NCBI RefSeq assembly: GCF_009831655.1
Contig: NZ_WRPA01000021.1
Coordinates: 1-64,000, forward strand
Direction of reading: 5' to 3'
Length of the DNA stretch: 64,000 nucleotides
Source: Shewanella insulae
GTDB taxonomy: Bacteria > Pseudomonadota > Gammaproteobacteria > Enterobacterales > Shewanellaceae
Part shown: in pieces, positions 52,479 to 60,624 of the stretch
How the letters are laid out: each line of letters starts with the position of its first letter
Position numbering within the stretch: position 1 is the stretch's first letter
The notes under the pieces: model-generated
What the model was told of the DNA's origin: nothing
Seen by the model: only the letters and a program-made list of their open reading frames with translations
Databases searched by the model: none
Position numbers and translations under genes: made by a program

Positions 52479-55203
52479 GACGATACCATTTCTGGATGAC
52501 CTTCTTGAGGTCTCTGAGCTGCACAGGTTTACTGACAAAATCATTCATGCCAGAGCGATAACAGTCGTCTAGTTCGGTGGCCATTGCGGCTCCTGTGATG
52601 GCGACTATGGGGACAGACTTACGTTGGGTACTGTTCTCTATCTGACGGATCTGTTTGGACATGTCGTAGCCGTCAAGGTTGGGCATGTGGCAATCGGTGA
52701 GGATAAGTTTGTAATTTGCCGACTGCCAGAGGTGGACTCCGGCGAGGCCATCTTCGGCTAAGTTGCAACGGTAGCCAAGCATGTCGAGTTGCTTAAGAAT
52801 AAGCTTCTGGTTTAATGGGTTATCTTCCACCACCAGAATATCGGCATCGCTCTTAATTTGCGGTGTGGGCTCGTTATCGACGGGATCACATAGGTCCAAC
52901 TCCATCTCATCGAGGTCGATGGCGAGTCCGCTGTCGAGCCGCTTCTGTACCGCCTTGAGTAGCAAGGTTCGTGAGAGTAGGTAGATATCCAGGCTGTCGA
53001 CTTGAGGAATCGCTTGCAGCAGCGCCTTACGCTGATGTTGAGGCAGGGCGACCAGCCAGTTGTCATGGCCCTTGGGAGTCGCCGCCTGATTGGCAAGAAA
53101 ACTCAGCTCGTCGGCCTCACCCGTGGCGAGGATAATCACCAGAGGCAGGGCGTGAGTATCAACGCCCAGCTGCTCGCCCTTGTAGCATTTTACTCTGCCT
53201 CCCTGAGCGGCCAGGCACTGCTTGATCCAGTCGAGTGTGGCCTGTGGTTGACCTAGGTTCACAACGCCTATGGTGTGTGAGGCGAGTGCTTGCGTTTGTA
53301 TTTGGTGGTGGGCGCGCCAGAATGGGATTTCGACACAGAATTGTGCTCCCTGGCCCAGCTCACTTTCCAGGTTGATGCTACCACCCATTAGGTTGGTGAG
53401 TTTGCCACAGATCGCCAGTCCCAGCCCTGTACCGCCATAGTTGCGCGTGGTGGAGCGCTGCGCCTGCACGAAGGGGGTAAACAGACGTTTCTGCGTCGCC
53501 TTGTCTATGCCTATACCGTTGTCAGTCACGATGAAACGCACTCGGGTGACGATATCGTTCTGCTCTCCCACAGAGATGCTTAAGGCGACACAGCCCGTCT
53601 GTTCCTCGGTAGAGTGGGTAAATTTCATCGCGTTACTCAGCAGGTTGTTGAGGATCTGACGCACCTTGACGATATCTCCTTCGACCCACTCGGGTAACTC
53701 CAGGGCTTCTTTTACGGCAAAGCGAAGTCCCTGGCGGCTGGCCACCGGCGAGAAGCTCTTGATGAGGTCGGCAATCATCTCGGTTAAGTGAAAATCTTGC
53801 TGTTCCAGCTGCATCTTGCCCGACTCGATTTTGTTGATGTCGAGGATATCGTTGAGGATATAGATGAGGTTGTTGGCCGAGGTAGAGGCAGTCTCGATAA
53901 GATCCCGCTCCTCGCTCGATTTTCCGGCCAGCGACAGCAGCTCCAAGGCGCCGATCACCGCATTCATCGGCGTGCGCAACTCATGGCTGATCATGGAAAG
54001 AAATTCACTCTTGGCCTGACTGGCGATCTCGGCTCGCTCCTTGGCCAACTGGAGTTCCGTTGTGCGTTGTTTGACCCTGCTTTCCAGCGACTTATAGTTT
54101 TCCTGCAGGGCGAGCCTGGCCTGGTAGATGGGAGTCTGGTCGATACAGATGCCGTCGATGCGGCTGTTTTGATTGTTCTGTCCCTTGCTGACCTTGCCCT
54201 TGGCCAAGATGTAGATGAGCTCCTGGTTGGGTAAGATGGCACGATATTCCTGATGAAACGGATTGCCGTTAGCCAGAGAGTCTTCGACGGCGGCCATGAC
54301 GGCGGGAAAATCTTCAGGATGAACCCGTTCGGCCCATTTCTCCAATACACCTATGTCTTCGATGTTGAGGCAAAACATCTCATTGGCTCTTTGATCCCAT
54401 TGCCAGATCCATTTTCCCTGTTCATCTAGCTGTGCCCGCCAGTTACCTATGTTACCGGCTTCCAGCGCCAGCTTTTTCGACTCATTGGCCTCATTCAGGG
54501 CATCGAGCATCTCCTTGGACTCTGTCTGATCTATCATGAGGCCGAGCAGTTTATAGTGGCCATCCTCCAGATAGAGGTGCTCGGCAAACAGCTCATACAC
54601 CTTAGTGACATCATCGGAGTCGATGCGAAAGCGAAACTGGATCTTAAGTTCGCCTGTAGGCGAAGGGGAGAGAAAGCGATCGAATTTATAGCGATCTTTT
54701 ACCGGAACCATCTGTTGCAGGAGCTGCCAGCTCAGGGGACTGTGATGGTTGAGCTGTAGCAGTTCTTTCACCTTGTTGGAGAAATAGGTTTGGCCCGTGG
54801 CCGAATCATAGTGCCAGATACCGATATTGGCCGAGCAGAGGAAGGCTTCGAAACGCTTGAGGTATTCTTGATGTAAGTTGGGATCTTCGCACTGGGGAAC
54901 CAGCAATAGCAGCAAATGATCATCATTCAGATGATGGGGAAGCAACTGATACCAAGGGGTTTGACATTGGTGTTTGCGCCGAACGTTAATCGCTTGTCCG
55001 TTAGTCAGGCCATGGATAAGGCTGACGGATGATGTTACCTGACTGGGCTTTAGTAGTTGATCTATAGTCTGGTTTTCGATTGCCTGGCGATCGAGTTCAA
55101 ACAAGGCGCACAGGGTATCGTTGGCCTTGATAATCAATCCTTGTTTATCGCAGATGAGCTGCGCAAACGGTGAGTCGTCTATGCTATTCCCTGCAGGTGC
55201 CAT
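52468..55203 (-). CDS. Hybrid sensor histidine kinase with PAS domains and receiver
   Basis: A 911-residue cytoplasmic-looking kinase with no membrane helices. PAS-like sensor domains lie near residues 5-100, 115-230 and 245-360. A coiled segment and the HisKA domain with His407 (SMISHELRTPMNAVIG) follow. The ATPase domain has NAMKF-like, DNGIGID and GGTGLGLAI boxes. A weak spacer then leads to a C-terminal receiver with ILTDCHMPNLDG. It starts a three-gene phosphorelay with the Hpt and response regulator genes. The frame is open to 55341. I chose ATG 55203 (MAPAGNSIDD), but the true start is uncertain. Confidence 0.85.
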   Translation of the reverse strand: MAPAGNSIDDSPFAQLICDKQGLIIKANDTLCALFELDRQAIENQTIDQLLKPSQVTSSVSLIHGLTNGQAINVRRKHQCQTPWYQLLPHHLNDDHLLLLLVPQCEDPNLHQEYLKRFEAFLCSANIGIWHYDSATGQTYFSNKVKELLQLNHHSPLSWQLLQQMVPVKDRYKFDRFLSPSPTGELKIQFRFRIDSDDVTKVYELFAEHLYLEDGHYKLLGLMIDQTESKEMLDALNEANESKKLALEAGNIGNWRAQLDEQGKWIWQWDQRANEMFCLNIEDIGVLEKWAERVHPEDFPAVMAAVEDSLANGNPFHQEYRAILPNQELIYILAKGKVSKGQNNQNSRIDGICIDQTPIYQARLALQENYKSLESRVKQRTTELQLAKERAEIASQAKSEFLSMISHELRTPMNAVIGALELLSLAGKSSEERDLIETASTSANNLIYILNDILDINKIESGKMQLEQQDFHLTEMIADLIKSFSPVASRQGLRFAVKEALELPEWVEGDIVKVRQILNNLLSNAMKFTHSTEEQTGCVALSISVGEQNDIVTRVRFIVTDNGIGIDKATQKRLFTPFVQAQRSTTRNYGGTGLGLAICGKLTNLMGGSINLESELGQGAQFCVEIPFWRAHHQIQTQALASHTIGVVNLGQPQATLDWIKQCLAAQGGRVKCYKGEQLGVDTHALPLVIILATGEADELSFLANQAATPKGHDNWLVALPQHQRKALLQAIPQVDSLDIYLLSRTLLLKAVQKRLDSGLAIDLDEMELDLCDPVDNEPTPQIKSDADILVVEDNPLNQKLILKQLDMLGYRCNLAEDGLAGVHLWQSANYKLILTDCHMPNLDGYDMSKQIRQIENSTQRKSVPIVAITGAAMATELDDCYRSGMNDFVSKPVQLRDLKKVIQKWYRHEE

Positions 55204-55360
55204 GGCATCCAGATCCTTGTTATCCCTTAAGAATAAGTCTAGACCTAAGCTGGCACTTTGGGGGGCTGTTTTATAAATCTTTTTTGACGGCGGGAAATTC
55301 AGCAGGAGAGTGCCCCTCAATCGAATGATGGCGAGGGGCACTTGGGGTTTACGCCTGAGT

Positions 55361-56035
55361 CTAGCCCTTTGGCATTGGGCTTAAAACGATCTCGACACGG
55401 CGGTTTTGTGCGCGGCCTTGCTGGGTCGAGTTGTCTGCGATAGGACGAGACTCGCCCATGCCGATAGAGCTGATGCGCTGGTTCTCTATTTCACGAGACA
55501 TCAGGTAGTTGGCCACTTCAGCGGCACGTACCTGAGACAGGCGCAGATTATACGACTCGCTGCCAGAGCTGTCGGTAAAGCCCATGATGTTCAGCATGGT
55601 TTCGTCATATTCCTCGGCCACTAGGGCAACGCTGTTCAGCACGTTCTTGGCGCGACTGCTCAGCACAGACTGATCGACACCGAAGGTCACTTCGTTTGGC
55701 ATGTTGAGTATGATGTTGTCGCCGTTACGGGTGACGCTTACGCCGGTTGATTGTAGCTGCTTACGCAGCTCGGCTTCCTGCACATCCATGTAGTAGCCGA
55801 TACCGCCACCCACTGCGGCGCCCGAGGCGGCGCCGATCAGTGCGCCCTTACCACGGTCGCTCTTGCTTGATGAGGCGACACCTATCGCGGCACCAGCGAT
55901 TGCGCCTATGATGGCGCCGTTAGTTGCCTTGGCGTTTTGGGTCTCGTTGGTATAGGGGTTGGTTGTTTGACAAGCCGAAATAAAAAGTGTCGATCCGGCT
56001 AGGATTGCCGCGACGAGTTTCTGGTTACTGATCAT
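55361..56035 (-). CDS. OmpA-family lipoprotein with glycine zipper (YiaD-like)
   Basis: A 224-residue outer-membrane lipoprotein with lipidated Cys22 (FISAC). A glycine-zipper segment (GAIIGAIAGAAIGVAS, then GALIGAASGAAVGGGIGYYMD, about residues 40-81) can insert in membranes. An OmpA-like peptidoglycan-binding domain follows (about 105-220), with TFGVDQSVLSSRA, GFTDSSGSESYN, LSQVRAAEV and NRRVEIVL. It resembles E. coli YiaD. It tethers the outer membrane to murein and may modulate the BAM complex. Single gene upstream of the kinase operon. Confidence 0.9.
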   Translation of the reverse strand: MISNQKLVAAILAGSTLFISACQTTNPYTNETQNAKATNGAIIGAIAGAAIGVASSSKSDRGKGALIGAASGAAVGGGIGYYMDVQEAELRKQLQSTGVSVTRNGDNIILNMPNEVTFGVDQSVLSSRAKNVLNSVALVAEEYDETMLNIMGFTDSSGSESYNLRLSQVRAAEVANYLMSREIENQRISSIGMGESRPIADNSTQQGRAQNRRVEIVLSPMPKG

Positions 56036-56182
56036 CGTTACTCCATATCAGATTTGCCTTAGGACGGAGAGCGTCCTTAGGGCTTGTTGTTATGTGCGCT
56101 ATAGTCGCATTTTGTTTGCATAATAACAAAAGGGGGACTCATTATTTGAATTTATACAAACTTTAATGAAACACTGCTCAAA

Positions 56183-56665
56183 CTAGCCTCGATTCGCTTG
56201 CTTTTCGCGCAGAAAATGGTGACAGGCATCATCAAGATGGCGTTTAGAGAGGTAGTGTTTCTGCCCCTTAGTTAACAACAGGAATCCCGTTGCGGTTTCC
56301 TCGATCTCGTCGATATCGCCCCACAGCAGCTGCTGTTTAACGTAGAGGGATTCTGTCTTTACCCCCTGCTCATCCAGCGTGAGGCTGGCTTCGTTACCGG
56401 CTGCCTTGCTCATCATCTGGCGGGTCAGGTACCAAGGGCGCTTAAACCTGATGCTTAGGGCTTCTAATACGCCGAGGGCAATGATAAACCAGGAGGCGTA
56501 GGCATTGACGCCTGTCATCAACAGCGCCAGTCCCGCGAGCAGGAAGCACAGCGACTTAGTATATTCGGCTCTTGGTGCGGGTTGAGTCACTGAGGCGTCG
56601 AAGCATTCGCCATAGTAATCCCTGTCTAGGATGAAATGTGTGCAGTAGTGAAATGTAGCAGTCAT
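56183..56665 (-). CDS. YcxB-like membrane protein
   Basis: A 160-residue protein with two membrane helices near residues 39-75 (CFLLAGLALLMTGVNAYASWFIIALGVLEAL). A small cytoplasmic beta domain follows (SLTLDEQGVKTES, WGDIDEIEETATGFLLLT). This arrangement fits the YcxB-like family, whose function is unknown. Upstream of ATG 56665 the ribosome binding site is poor, and a TTG start at 56722 is possible. Divergent from the DUF1971 gene. Confidence 0.6.
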   Translation of the reverse strand: MTATFHYCTHFILDRDYYGECFDASVTQPAPRAEYTKSLCFLLAGLALLMTGVNAYASWFIIALGVLEALSIRFKRPWYLTRQMMSKAAGNEASLTLDEQGVKTESLYVKQQLLWGDIDEIEETATGFLLLTKGQKHYLSKRHLDDACHHFLREKQANRG

Positions 56666-56816
56666 GGCAATATCGATATCTGGATTTGGGACACAGTGTA
56701 ATCCCTCGGGGATGAAGTGCAATCTCGTCGTGTACCTCTCTTAGATTTTTGGCTAGATTTAGACTAAGTTTAGCTTTTTGAAAGTCGGCTATTGGCCGAG
56801 GCAAAGGGAGTTTTCG

Positions 56817-57128
56817 ATGTCATTTGTGCCTAAGGGATATGTGAAGTGTAAGAAGACGCCTGTGTTTGGTGAGCAGGATATGCCTGCCATCTACCGGGAA
56901 CGTCACTTTACCCGGCCTGGAGTGTATGAGCAGATCCATGTGATCCAGGGAGAGCTGCTATTTTCTGGCTACTTAGATAAGCAAGGTGAGGTCAATCGCG
57001 AGGTGCGCCTGGGAGCAAACGAGACGGCCATTACTCATCCTGGTTACTGGCACAGTATCAAGCCTCTCACACCGGATACCCGCTTCGAAATTCATTTCTT
57101 CATCAAGCCCGAGGGACAGCTGGAGTGA
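56817..57128 (+). CDS. DUF1971 cupin-like protein
   Basis: A 103-residue single-domain protein with a cupin-like fold: VPKGYVKCKKTPVFGEQDMP, then GELLFSGYL, HPGYWHSIKPLTPDTRFEIHFF. This matches DUF1971 (the YeaR/TehB-tail family), linked in other bacteria to tellurite resistance or nitrate/NO responses. His residues in HPGYWHS could bind a metal. AAGGGAG precedes ATG 56817. Function here is not proven. Confidence 0.72.
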   Translation: MSFVPKGYVKCKKTPVFGEQDMPAIYRERHFTRPGVYEQIHVIQGELLFSGYLDKQGEVNREVRLGANETAITHPGYWHSIKPLTPDTRFEIHFFIKPEGQLE

Positions 57129-57218
57129 GCCTCATCGGGTAAGTAGCCTAGGCATTTCAATGGTAAGGCGCATGCAGTGACTGTGCCGTAGGCGAACTTT
57201 AGGTGAATAAAAGTTAAC

Positions 57219-57247
57219 CTGACATTCCTCCGGGCAGGCTTTATAGT
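57219..57247 (+). promoter_or_regulatory. Strong sigma-70 promoter for a small membrane-protein pair
   Basis: CTGACA (57219-57224) and TATAGT (57242-57247) are separated by exactly 17 bases, 30 bases before the start of the next gene. This is the best -35/-10 pair I found in the window. Confidence 0.6.
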
Positions 57248-57276
57248 CCAATAAAACCTCTAGCTAAGGAAAGCTG

Positions 57277-57558
57277 ATGAAGACCTCCCCAGACTCTACC
57301 CACAAGTCTCAGGTGGCTATGGAAAATATGGCAGAGACTAAGCCTGATAAGCTAGCGTTTAACACTGCCGAGACACCCAAGATAGCCAAAACGCCTGCTA
57401 GCTCCTCTTTGTTGCAGGATTTGGCCGAGATGGACACAGGCTTTGCCCTGTTGCAATCCATGGCAGTCTCCAAGACGCTCACCATCATGGTGATCACCTT
57501 TGTGCTCGCAGGCGCCGGTTTTGCGCTGTTTCTTCTCAAGATGGCGGCGCAATACTAG
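57277..57558 (+). CDS. Hypothetical single-pass membrane protein (93 aa)
   Basis: The N-terminal 50 residues are polar and Ser/Thr/Lys-rich. A single membrane helix follows near residues 66-90 (TLTIMVITFVLAGAGFALFLL), and the C-terminus ends MAAQY. An AAGGAAAG ribosome binding site and a strong promoter lie upstream. It is eight bases from the next small membrane gene, with which it clearly forms an operon. I do not recognise the family. The N-terminus is probably cytoplasmic. Confidence 0.65.
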   Translation: MKTSPDSTHKSQVAMENMAETKPDKLAFNTAETPKIAKTPASSSLLQDLAEMDTGFALLQSMAVSKTLTIMVITFVLAGAGFALFLLKMAAQY

Positions 57559-57566
57559 GAGGCATT

Positions 57567-57815
57567 ATGTTAGCAGCGAGTCTTACCGAGCTCTTCATCT
57601 GGTTTGTCTGGGAGATATGCCTCTCATTTGTCCTCTATACCACAGGGGCTGCGGTGATCGCGCTGCTGACCTTTGGCCGGGTGCAGAAGCCCTTGTATTG
57701 GCCGGCGCTGTTCCATCAGGAGAAACGCCTGGCGAAAAACGATTTTTACGCCGTCTATATGGCAGGCTTTTTCTTCTATCTCTTGCTATTCACCCTGCTC
57801 ATCTATTTGGGATAG
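57567..57815 (+). CDS. Hypothetical two-helix membrane protein (82 aa)
   Basis: Two membrane helices (about residues 8-34 and 62-82) flank a short hydrophilic loop with basic residues (QEKRLAKND). TAGGAGG precedes the ATG, so it is well translated. It is co-transcribed with the preceding one-helix protein, and a small two-subunit membrane complex is plausible. The family is not recognised. It converges on the VOC protein gene. Confidence 0.65.
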   Translation: MLAASLTELFIWFVWEICLSFVLYTTGAAVIALLTFGRVQKPLYWPALFHQEKRLAKNDFYAVYMAGFFFYLLLFTLLIYLG

Positions 57816-57879
57816 GCCCGGCTATTGAAGACAGATAGACCTATCCCCTCACATTATTACTGATGCTTCGAAGCCGGGA

Positions 57880-58302
57880 TCAAGCGTCGTAGCGGTTACG
57901 CTGCAGTGGCAGATCGCTGAGGTATTGCACAAACTCCACTTCATAGCCGTCGGGGTCGATAAAGTAGACGTTACGGCGGAAGGGATCGTCTTGCCCCGCT
58001 TTGTCGACCTCGAAGCCAGCCTTACCCAGTCTGGCTATCACGCCATCGAGATCTTGGGTCACGAAGGCGAAGTGTGCCAGGCCGACCTGATGCCCGCTCA
58101 AGTCGCGGTTTTCGCCTTCGCCGTCATCGTTGAAGGCGAGATACTGATAGTCATCACCGAAGTGAACCCAGTTACGTGGCTTACCATACCAGCTACCCTC
58201 ACCGCCGCCGCGCAGCGACCAGTGGGGGAAGGCGGCGCGGTAGAAGTTGAGGGCCGCGTCTATGTCGGTAACGACGAGATTAATGTGTTCTAGGTGGATC
58301 AT
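57880..58302 (-). CDS. VOC-family protein (glyoxalase/bleomycin resistance fold)
   Basis: A 140-residue protein of the vicinal oxygen chelate superfamily, made of two beta-alpha-beta-beta-beta repeats. Likely metal ligands are His3 or His6 near MIHLEHINLVV, His in VGLAHFAFVT, and Glu in YEVEFVQYL. Members include glyoxalase I, dioxygenases and antibiotic-binding proteins; the substrate here cannot be predicted. GAAGG precedes the ATG. It lies downstream of the FMN reductase gene in the same direction and may share its transcript (65-base gap). Confidence 0.82.
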   Translation of the reverse strand: MIHLEHINLVVTDIDAALNFYRAAFPHWSLRGGGEGSWYGKPRNWVHFGDDYQYLAFNDDGEGENRDLSGHQVGLAHFAFVTQDLDGVIARLGKAGFEVDKAGQDDPFRRNVYFIDPDGYEVEFVQYLSDLPLQRNRYDA

Positions 58303-58367
58303 GGCTAAATTCCTTCTCTGTTGCGGTTTCGTTTTCCATTTAAAAGTGCAGTGCTTTTGGCGGTAAG

Positions 58368-58973
58368 CTACATGCCGTAAACATATTCCTGCTGTTTAGG
58401 GTAAGGCTGTTCCCTATGACGCTGGCGTATGGCACCTAGGGCATCTGCGTACTGGCCGAGCATATGCAGGCTGTAGCCGATGCGCTCCCTTAGCCCCTGC
58501 TCCCTGGCATCTATCTCGCCGTCTCCCAATACCTGCTCGACGTTACGTATGATCAGATGGTCGGGAGTGGGCACCAGCTTGTTGTTCTTCAAGGCATTCA
58601 TCTTTAACTCGGCGATGGGATAGGCGCCGCTGATCCCGCTGCTGACTGCGACCAAGAGGGCGGGCTTGTGGGCCGTAGCCTGGTTATCACACAGCAACAG
58701 GAAGTTTTTCAGCATAGGTGAAGCCATGCCGCCCCATTCTGGAGTGATGAGGATCAGCGCATCGCTTTGTTCTACCAAGGGGGCGATCCTGTGCCAGTCA
58801 CTTGCCTTAAGTGCTGCGCCGTTTATGTCGCCATCCCAGAAGGGGAGATCGTAGCGGCATAGCTCAAGATGTTGTATATCGCTGAATTGGTTAGCATGTT
58901 CGCTGAGGTATCCGGCGATTCTGGCACTCTGGGATGCGGGACGTTGGCTGGCACTGACGATAAGAAGTTTCAT
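58368..58973 (-). CDS. NADPH-dependent FMN reductase family protein
   Basis: A 201-residue flavodoxin-fold flavoprotein. The FMN phosphate loop is IVSASQRPASQSARIA near the N-terminus, and the family motif PEWGGMASPMLKNFLL lies near residue 80. Members reduce FMN, quinones, azo dyes or chromate using NAD(P)H. It is divergent from a SufR-like regulator with 140 AT-rich bases between, which strongly suggests that the regulator controls it. The VOC protein gene follows. Confidence 0.85.
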   Translation of the reverse strand: MKLLIVSASQRPASQSARIAGYLSEHANQFSDIQHLELCRYDLPFWDGDINGAALKASDWHRIAPLVEQSDALILITPEWGGMASPMLKNFLLLCDNQATAHKPALLVAVSSGISGAYPIAELKMNALKNNKLVPTPDHLIIRNVEQVLGDGEIDAREQGLRERIGYSLHMLGQYADALGAIRQRHREQPYPKQQEYVYGM

Positions 58974-58976
58974 TAT

Positions 58977-59062
58977 GTAAACCTTTTTGTTTATTTATTG
59001 TTTTATACACTAATTGCTTTATTTAATTTTGTAAAGACTAAAGTAAATAAAAAAGTTTACTT
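58977..59062. promoter_or_regulatory. Inverted repeats in the FMN reductase / SufR-like intergenic region
   Basis: Two related inverted repeats flank the AT-rich centre: GTAAAC-N6-GTTTAT (58977-58994) and AAGTAAA-N8-TTTACTT (59041-59062). Both share a GTAAA/TTTAC half-site. They are candidate operators for the divergent regulator, one close to each gene start. Confidence 0.45.
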
Positions 59063-59113
59063 AATCTCAGGATCGGTAATAATGGCCCCATAGGTGTCCT
59101 GAGGAGATGGCGG

Positions 59114-59770
59114 GTGAGTAAGAAGACCAGCGAAAAAATCATCGAACATATTAAGATCCACGGCCCCAGTACCGCCAAGGTATTGGCCGAGCAGTTTGCC
59201 CTGACCACCATGGGGGTCAGACAACATCTGCAGGCCTTAGAGGAGGAGGGGATCTTGAGCATCGAAGACAGAAAGGCGAGTCGCGGTCGTCCCACCCGTT
59301 ACTGGGGGCTTACCGAGAAGAGCTATAAGCTGTTCCCCGACCGACACGACGACCTCACCAGCCAGCTGATTGACTCGGTGCGGGTGGTCTTCGGCGATCA
59401 GGGGCTGGATCAGTTGATCGAGCACAGAGAGCAGGCGAGTCGGCGACAGTATCAAGAGACGCTTGCGCAAGCACTTGGCCTGGCGGATAAGCTCGAGGCA
59501 CTGGCAAGGCTCAGAACCGAGGAGGGGTATGTCGCCTCGGTCGAGGTGCATGACGATGCCTATTGGTTGCTGGAAAATCACTGCCCCATTTGCGCCGCGG
59601 CGAGTCGCTGTGCCAACTTCTGTCGCTCCGAGCTACAGCTATTTCAAGAATTGTTTAGCGGGCTGGCCAGCGTCAGCCGCGAGGAGCATATCATCGAGGG
59701 GGCCAGACGCTGCGCCTACAAGCTGGTGCCTCTGACCTCTCAAGCACCGGCAAAACATGATGTCTGCTAA
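59114..59770 (+). CDS. SufR-like DeoR/ArsR-type regulator with Fe-S cysteines
   Basis: A 218-residue regulator. The N-terminal winged helix is typical of the SufR family (STAKVLAEQFALTTMGVRQHLQALEEEGIL, then RGRPTRYWGLT). The C-terminal region carries Cys157, Cys160, Cys166, Cys170 and Cys200 (CPIC, RCANFC, ARRC), the expected Fe-S cluster ligands. Cys157 and Cys170 have the 12-residue gap of SufR. It should sense Fe-S or redox status. GTG 59114 follows GAGGAG. The stop overlaps the rsuA-like gene by 14 bases. Confidence 0.82.
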   Translation: MSKKTSEKIIEHIKIHGPSTAKVLAEQFALTTMGVRQHLQALEEEGILSIEDRKASRGRPTRYWGLTEKSYKLFPDRHDDLTSQLIDSVRVVFGDQGLDQLIEHREQASRRQYQETLAQALGLADKLEALARLRTEEGYVASVEVHDDAYWLLENHCPICAAASRCANFCRSELQLFQELFSGLASVSREEHIIEGARRCAYKLVPLTSQAPAKHDVC

Positions 59771-60476
59771 GCGCGCCAGGCTGGACAGGTTTATCAGCCA
59801 GAAGTGCCAGATCCCTCGCAAGCAGGTGCGGGTCATTCTGGCCAAGGGCAGGGTGAGTGTCGATGATCTGGTGGTGCGAGACGCCGATTATCAGATCGAT
59901 CAGTTCTCTCATGTCATGTTAGATGGCCAGTCACTCAGGCAGGAGTTGCCCATCTATCTGATGCTGCATAAGCCGGTGGGGGTAGTGAGTGCAACCAAGG
60001 ACAGTGAGCATAAGACTGTCATGGATCTCTTGCCTGAGTACCAAGACAAGGGGCTGCATATCGTCGGGCGGCTGGATCTTAACACCTCGGGCTTGGTGCT
60101 GCTCACCAATGACAGTCGCTGGTCGAAGCGTATCATGTCCCCAGAGAATAAGGTGGCCAAGCAGTACCTGGTCACCCTGAAGGCGCCCTTAACCCAGGCC
60201 TATGTGAAGGCCTTTGCCGAGGGGTTTTATTTTGCCTATGAAAATATCACCACTTCGCCGGCACACTTGGAGATCCTCGACTCCCATCTGGCACGCGTCA
60301 CCCTGTATGAGGGGCGCTATCATCAGATCAAGCGTATGTTTGGTCGCTTTCGCAATCAGGTGATGGCACTGCACAGACTCTCCGTTGGCGAGATACGCCT
60401 GGATGACACCCTGCCGGTGGGTGAGCATCGTGCTCTTAGCGCCGATGAGGTCGCTACCATATCCGCGACAGCCTAA
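59757..60476 (+). CDS. RsuA-family 16S rRNA pseudouridine synthase
   Basis: A 239-residue enzyme of the RsuA/RluB/E/F family that isomerises uridine in rRNA. The N-terminal S4 domain is RLDRFISQKCQIPRKQVRVIL (about 8-28). Catalytic motif II is GRLDLNTSGLVLLTND with the essential Asp in RLD, near residue 103. A later motif is YEGRYHQIKRMFGRF. RsuA (16S) is the best guess because of the S4 domain and length; RluE or RluB types are not excluded. It overlaps the SufR-like gene by 14 bases. Confidence 0.86.
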   Translation: MMSAKRARLDRFISQKCQIPRKQVRVILAKGRVSVDDLVVRDADYQIDQFSHVMLDGQSLRQELPIYLMLHKPVGVVSATKDSEHKTVMDLLPEYQDKGLHIVGRLDLNTSGLVLLTNDSRWSKRIMSPENKVAKQYLVTLKAPLTQAYVKAFAEGFYFAYENITTSPAHLEILDSHLARVTLYEGRYHQIKRMFGRFRNQVMALHRLSVGEIRLDDTLPVGEHRALSADEVATISATA

Positions 60477-60624
60477 TGGGCCGGCAACTGCTACTTTCTT
60501 GGGGCCCATCTAGCACTAATTTCCGAGTTAGACCAGCCTTTGCAAATGTGTGACTAATGGCTATATCGTTTTATGTAAATCTTGTGTTATAAATATTAGA
60601 TTACTCAAATAAACGATAGTATCG

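Noticed and set aside
55309..55342. Ten-base perfect hairpin after the OmpA-like lipoprotein gene
   Set aside because: It has no T-run in the minus-strand direction, so it is not a standard rho-independent terminator, although it could stabilise the mRNA end.
57809..57847. Hairpin GGGATAGG / CCTATCCC spanning the stop of the two-helix protein gene
   Set aside because: The loop is long and no T-run follows on either strand, so termination is not supported.
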